From Cycloclasticus sp. (GTDB taxonomy: Bacteria; Pseudomonadota; Gammaproteobacteria; Methylococcales; Cycloclasticaceae): 9,769 bases of DNA. The notes beneath the pieces are model-generated. The model was not told where the DNA came from. It did not search any database and saw only the letters and a program-made list of their open reading frames with translations. Location: assembly GCA_012960055.1 (NCBI GenBank), contig DUCA01000215.1, positions 1 through 9,769 of the forward strand, read 5' to 3'. The position numbers and the translations under genes were made by a program. Below, piece after piece: positions 6,951 through 9,769 of this stretch (its first letter is position 1; each line of letters opens with the position of its first letter).

Positions 6951-6978
6951 TAGCAGTTTACCGCTCTTACGCCTGCTA
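6951..6978. repeat. Inverted repeat spanning the channel-operon promoter
   Basis: TAGCAG (6951-6956) and CTGCTA (6973-6978) form a perfect inverted repeat with a 16-bp spacer. The arms overlap the candidate -10 and -35 elements. It could be an operator, or chance in a 93-bp intergenic region. The repeat is directly visible; its role is not. Confidence 0.4.
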
Positions 6979-6982
6979 TCAA
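6955..6982 (-). promoter_or_regulatory. Probable sigma70 promoter of the membrane-protein/channel operon
   Basis: On the minus strand, TTGATA (6977-6982, 5 of 6 matches) and TAAACT (6955-6960, 4 of 6) are separated by 16 bp. The start of transcription would fall about 22 nt before the ATG at 6925. It is the best promoter match seen in the window, but still a prediction by eye. Confidence 0.42.
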
Positions 6983-7018
6983 TACCTTTAGCATACTTCT
7001 TTAGAAAACAATTCCGAC

Positions 7019-7213
7019 TCAGCCTTCGTTCGACCTCATTGAGCCCTGAGCCAACATGCGCCTTCTTTGCTCACACACCTTCAACAACGTATCGCGTTGC
7101 TCATCAGAATAGGTGGTCCACGACGTTATTTCATCTAACAAGCGGCCGCAACCAAGACAAATGTCTTCTTCGTTAAGCGTACACATCTTGATGCAAGGTG
7201 ATTCCATACCCAT
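7019..7213 (-). CDS. DUF1289 family four-cysteine protein
   Basis: A 64-residue protein with the typical DUF1289 pattern: SPCIKMC (Cys7, Cys11), then ICLGCGR (Cys19, Cys22), followed by LDEITSW and a basic, Glu-rich helix. The four cysteines suggest binding of zinc or an Fe-S cluster; function is not established to my knowledge. The family commonly starts with a short leader before S-P-C, so either Met1 or Met3 is a possible start, and neither has a clear Shine-Dalgarno. It lies between the phaC terminator and the channel operon, 93 bp before the latter, and is probably a separate unit. No obvious terminator follows it. Confidence 0.87.
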   Translation of the reverse strand: MGMESPCIKMCTLNEEDICLGCGRLLDEITSWTTYSDEQRDTLLKVCEQRRRMLAQGSMRSNEG

Positions 7214-7272
7214 ATTCTAGTGTTTTTTGCGTTAATTACACGATTACATAGCATTTTTTCTATATTTTAAGC

Positions 7273-7302
7273 AAAAAAAAAGACCTGCAATGCAGGCCTT
7301 TT
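7273..7302 (-). terminator. Intrinsic terminator of phaC
   Basis: On the minus strand the transcript forms AAAAGGCCUGC / GCAGGUCUUUU around a 3-nt AUU loop, followed by a run of U. One position is a G-U pair in this transcript but would be an A-C mismatch on the plus transcript. Both the stem and the nine-base tract (A at 7273-7281 on plus) therefore point to termination of minus-strand transcription, 18 nt after the phaC stop. Confidence 0.9.
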
Positions 7303-7319
7303 CTCTATTCATCTTTCGG

Positions 7320-9041
7320 TTACGATGTTTTTGCTAATACAAATGAACCCGGCGCAGATTCGAGCTCTGCATAGTCTTTATTGCCGAGCTCTTGAGGCGC
7401 ATCAATCATTTTTCCGCCTTGTGCTTTAAGCCATTTATCCCAGTGTGGCCACCAACTACCGGGGACTTCAGTCGCTGATTCTAACCAATGGTCATCGCCT
7501 TTGCCCAGCTCACCTTCTATCCAGAAGTGACGCTTGTTTTTATTGGCTGGGTTAATGACACCGGCAACGTGCCCACTAGCTGCCAATACAAACTCAACCG
7601 GGCCTTTAACAAGCTCTGTACCAATAAACGTTGTTTTCCAAGGTGCAATATGATCTTCAATAGCAGACAAGAAATACACAGGGCAATCAATGTTACCTAG
7701 GTCAATATCCACACCACATAATTGGATTTCATTCGGCTTCGCTAAATTGTTTTCTAAGTACATATTACGCAAGTACCATGTGTACATGGCTGCCGTCATA
7801 TTGGTTGAATCGCCGTTCCAATAAAGTATATCAAAAGGTGGTGGTGTTTTACCCTTAAGGTAGTTATTAACCACATAGCTCCAAATCAAGTCATTAGCAC
7901 GAAGCATTGCAAACGTTGATGCTAATTGCTTGCCTGGCATCACGCCGCCTTCTTTTAATTTTTGCTCATGTTGTTGAACTTGCGACTCATCAATAAACAC
8001 ACCTAATTCGCCTGGATCAGAGAAGTCTAATAATGTTGTAAAGAAGGTTGCACTAGCAATAGGTTTCTTACGTTTTTTAGCCAACACAGCCATCGTTGTC
8101 GCCAACATTGTGCCACCAATACACCATGCAACGGCATTGATCTTCTTCGCACCAGAAATAGCTTTAACCGCATCAATCGCCGGTATTGTGCCTTCAGAAA
8201 TGTATTCATCCCAAGTGACATCACCTAGAGATTCATCTGGGTTACGCCAAGAAACGATATACACATCATTACCTTGCTCTAAACAGTAACGAACGTACGA
8301 ATTATGCTCCGATAAATCGAGAATGTAATATTTATTGATGCAAGGAGGGATGATGAGAATTGGCCGCTCATTGACTTTCTCATTCATCGGTTTGAAGTGA
8401 ACCAATTGAATCAATTTGTTTTCAAATACAACTGAACCCGGCGTTGTCGCAATGTTTTCGCCTAAAGTAAACGCCGACTCGTCCGTCATGGTGATACTGC
8501 CTTTCTCCATGTCTTTCATCAAGTTCTCAAGGCCAGCCATCAAGTTTTGACCTTTAGTTTCTACAGTCTCTTTAAGCACCTCAGGATTGGTTAATGCAAA
8601 GTTAGACGGTGACATCGCATCGATAAACTGGCGTGTGTAAAAATCACATTTATTTTTGCTAGCATCATCTAAGGTTGAATCACTAATCATGTTAGTTAAC
8701 CAACGACTAGATAACAAATAAGACTGTTTCAAATAGTTATGAACAGGGCTTTCTTCCCATTCAACACCTGAAAAACGACGGTCGCCACGAGCAGGTTGTA
8801 CTGTTGATTCGCTCGCAGGGTTAAACATGTTTACCCAAATATTAAACTGATCTTGGTAGAAACCAGACATGGTTTTAACCCATTCTTCAGGGCTTTCCAT
8901 TGCCCGAGACATAATAGTGTTCCATGAGTTACCCAGCTGAGACATCATCTCGTGCGACTCATTTTTTGAAAAATCTTTAAACATACCTTGGCCTTTTTTT
9001 GCCATGGTTTCAAACAGTTCTTGCGGAGTTTTATCGTCCAT
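7320..9041 (-). CDS. phaC: Class I poly(3-hydroxyalkanoate) synthase
   Basis: PhaC polymerises (R)-3-hydroxyacyl-CoA into polyhydroxyalkanoate at the granule surface. The 573-residue length fits class I, which acts without PhaE or PhaR subunits. The N-terminal region (about 1-200) is the variable alpha-helical, granule/dimer part, with repeated W/F-rich motifs such as FNIWVNMFNP. The C-terminal alpha/beta-hydrolase core has catalytic Cys307 in the box AWCIGG, Asp463 in IEDHIAPW and His491 in SGHVAGVINP. The family box is normally G-x-C-x-G; here the first Gly is Ala305. YIVSWRNPDES (261-271) and the tail GSWWPHWDKWL (528-538) are also characteristic. The ATG has an AGAGG Shine-Dalgarno at 5-nt spacing. 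A TACAAT box and an ATTGCAAC motif lie upstream, and a terminator follows. The MORN gene precedes it by 81 bp on the same strand. Confidence 0.97.
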   Translation of the reverse strand: MDDKTPQELFETMAKKGQGMFKDFSKNESHEMMSQLGNSWNTIMSRAMESPEEWVKTMSGFYQDQFNIWVNMFNPASESTVQPARGDRRFSGVEWEESPVHNYLKQSYLLSSRWLTNMISDSTLDDASKNKCDFYTRQFIDAMSPSNFALTNPEVLKETVETKGQNLMAGLENLMKDMEKGSITMTDESAFTLGENIATTPGSVVFENKLIQLVHFKPMNEKVNERPILIIPPCINKYYILDLSEHNSYVRYCLEQGNDVYIVSWRNPDESLGDVTWDEYISEGTIPAIDAVKAISGAKKINAVAWCIGGTMLATTMAVLAKKRKKPIASATFFTTLLDFSDPGELGVFIDESQVQQHEQKLKEGGVMPGKQLASTFAMLRANDLIWSYVVNNYLKGKTPPPFDILYWNGDSTNMTAAMYTWYLRNMYLENNLAKPNEIQLCGVDIDLGNIDCPVYFLSAIEDHIAPWKTTFIGTELVKGPVEFVLAASGHVAGVINPANKNKRHFWIEGELGKGDDHWLESATEVPGSWWPHWDKWLKAQGGKMIDAPQELGNKDYAELESAPGSFVLAKTS

Positions 9042-9062
9042 CCTTGCCTCTACTTAGTTTAT

Positions 9063-9070
9063 ATTGCAAC
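9063..9070. promoter_or_regulatory. ATTGCAAC motif upstream of phaC, shared with the thiolase upstream region
   Basis: The 8-mer is identical to 3903-3910, which forms one side of the palindrome before the thiolase gene. Here only the half site and the self-complementary TTGCAA core (9064-9069) are present, 23-29 nt before the phaC ATG. A shared regulator is possible, but an 8-bp match could be chance. Confidence 0.28.
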
Positions 9071-9122
9071 GCGTCATTGTAAGCTTTTTTACTTTATTTA
9101 ACTAGCAATCAATTACTCACTA

Positions 9123-9488
9123 TCAATCGTTGTGATTCTTTTCTGCCAATACTTCGCCCGTCTCGGACCACGATACAAACATACCTACCCGCTCACCGCC
9201 TTGCAAGTTCCCTTCTTCTCTTTTTTGACCGTTTGGCCAATACGCTGTAAATAAGCCATGATAATTACCATCAACAACTGACGCCGTTAAAGCACGGTTT
9301 CCACTTAAGTACCAAGAAACGTGCTGCCCCTGCATCACACCATTCACAAAGTCTGTTTCTGAAATTTTCTTGCCTGACGGATGCCATATTGTTCGTTTGC
9401 CATGCATCTTATCGCCTAAATACTCGCACTCTTCAACTAATGCACCGTCATCGTTATGCTTAACTTTAATCGTTACTTCTGAGCTCAT
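9123..9488 (-). CDS. MORN-repeat (YwqK-like) protein
   Basis: A 121-residue soluble protein built of about four MORN_2-type repeats of 22-24 residues with pattern G-x(2,3)-H/Q-G-x(4)-W-x(3)-G. These are visible around residues 25-39 (GDKMHGKRTIWHPSG), 50-63 (GVMQGQHVSWYLSG), 74-87 (GNYHGLFTAYWPNG) and 97-111 (ending VSWSETG). Databases often label such proteins as toxin-antitoxin YwqK-family antitoxins. No toxin gene is adjacent here, so I do not adopt that role. MORN_2 repeats are beta-hairpins involved in protein or membrane contacts. There is no signal peptide. The start is supported by TGAGGA about 7 nt before the ATG. It is 81 bp upstream of phaC and could be partly co-transcribed, as no terminator separates them. 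The repeat call is firm; function is unknown. Confidence 0.85.
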   Translation of the reverse strand: MSSEVTIKVKHNDDGALVEECEYLGDKMHGKRTIWHPSGKKISETDFVNGVMQGQHVSWYLSGNRALTASVVDGNYHGLFTAYWPNGQKREEGNLQGGERVGMFVSWSETGEVLAEKNHND

Positions 9489-9520
9489 ATTATTTCCTCA
9501 ATTTAGTCGATCATGGATAT

Positions 9521-9549
9521 AAAAAAACGCGCAGAGTGTGCGCGTTTTT
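9521..9549 (-). terminator. Intrinsic terminator after the cytochrome c gene
   Basis: Perfect stem CGCGCA (9528-9533) / TGCGCG (9539-9544) with loop GAGTG. Five T at 9545-9549 face a seven-base A tract at 9521-9527, which becomes the U tail of the minus transcript. It sits about 30 nt after the cytochrome stop and separates that gene from the MORN gene. Confidence 0.9.
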
Positions 9550-9579
9550 ATTGCCAACCCAACTTGTGTCGCTGATATT

Positions 9580-9769
9580 TTATCTTTTCAGTGTTTGCAA
9601 ACTTGTTTGACTAGCAAAGTAAGCCGCTAAATTCACTATATCTTCATCACTCAACGCTGCCACTGTACCTTGCATTATGGGGTTTTTGCGTTTACCTGAT
9701 TTATAAGCATTTAAAACTTGAACCATGTAATCCGCATGCTGACCGGCAAGGGTAGGAAACATTGGGCTT
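9580..9769 (-). CDS. Class I cytochrome c, C-terminal fragment (runs off right edge)
   Basis: The reading frame is open to the right edge, with Ser-Pro before the first internal Met, so the N-terminus with its signal peptide and CxxCH heme site lies outside the window. The visible part, PMFPTLAGQHADYMVQVL followed by YKSGKRKNPIMQG, is the classic C-terminal half of c4/c553-type cytochromes. The Met of NPIMQG is the expected axial heme ligand, and SDEDIVNLAAYFAS is the closing helix. The protein would be a periplasmic electron carrier. It has its own hairpin terminator just downstream. Whether it is a mono- or diheme protein cannot be seen here. The internal Met at 9760-9762 is not a real start, because homology continues before it. 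Confidence 0.9.
   Translation of the reverse strand, partial: SPMFPTLAGQHADYMVQVLNAYKSGKRKNPIMQGTVAALSDEDIVNLAAYFASQTSLQTLKR

Noticed and set aside
7284..7296. CCTGCAATGCAGG as a PhaR-like CTGC-N3-GCAG operator near phaC
   Set aside because: It is downstream of phaC and is better explained as the stem of the phaC terminator, with U tail and a strand-specific G-U pair.
8027..8224. 65-codon minus-strand frame inside phaC
   Set aside because: It is an out-of-frame shadow on the same strand as phaC, rich in Arg/Leu/Trp as expected from frame shift, with no start signal.
9123..9488. Toxin-antitoxin system suggested by the YwqK-like repeat protein
   Set aside because: No small toxin-like gene is adjacent; neighbours are phaC and a cytochrome c. 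The antitoxin name is a database label for MORN_2 proteins.

Overview
The window is an ordinary-looking stretch of chromosome from a gammaproteobacterium, probably marine and moderately AT-leaning. This rests on the gene families: an RraA-like protein, a PduO-type adenosyltransferase, IspH with the enterobacterial cysteine spacing, a class I PHA synthase, a BktB-like thiolase, a DUF1289 protein and a c4/c553-type cytochrome c. A Thiotrichales/Cycloclasticus-like source would fit, but that is a guess from gene style. I see no transposase, integrase, phage gene, CRISPR array, tRNA or rRNA.

Layout. Positions 1-406 (minus) hold the N-terminal part of a lipoprotein that runs off the left edge. A 195-bp divergent intergenic region separates it from a tight plus-strand operon at 602-2595: RraA-like aldolase, cob(I)alamin adenosyltransferase, ispH. 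The operon ends at a bidirectional terminator shared with the convergent thiolase gene (2660-3847, minus). The thiolase diverges from an alpha/beta hydrolase (about 3931-4782, plus) across a short region that contains a perfect 13-bp palindrome. The hydrolase converges, with only 9 bp between stop codons, on a two-gene minus-strand operon: a four-helix membrane protein (6542-6925) and a K+ channel-like protein with two RCK/TrkA-N domains (4792-6525). Further right on the minus strand are a small four-cysteine DUF1289 protein (7019-7213), the class I PHA synthase phaC (7320-9041) with its own terminator, a four-repeat MORN protein (9123-9488), and the C-terminal end of a class I cytochrome c (9580 to the right edge) with its own terminator.

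How the genes may work together. The thiolase (3-ketoacyl-CoA formation) and PhaC (polymerisation of 3-hydroxyacyl-CoA) are two of the three core steps of polyhydroxyalkanoate storage; the reductase PhaB and any phasin are not in the window. The two genes are not in one operon, but both upstream regions contain ATTGCAAC. The channel and the small membrane protein look like one ion-transport unit. The rraA-like/ATR/ispH operon joins three metabolic functions with no obvious common pathway.

No clearly new system is visible. The most worthwhile leads are the tandem-RCK channel with its small membrane partner, the possible shared operator of the PHA genes, and an Ala in place of the first Gly of the PhaC lipase-like box. 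No gene-free stretch exceeds 300 bases.
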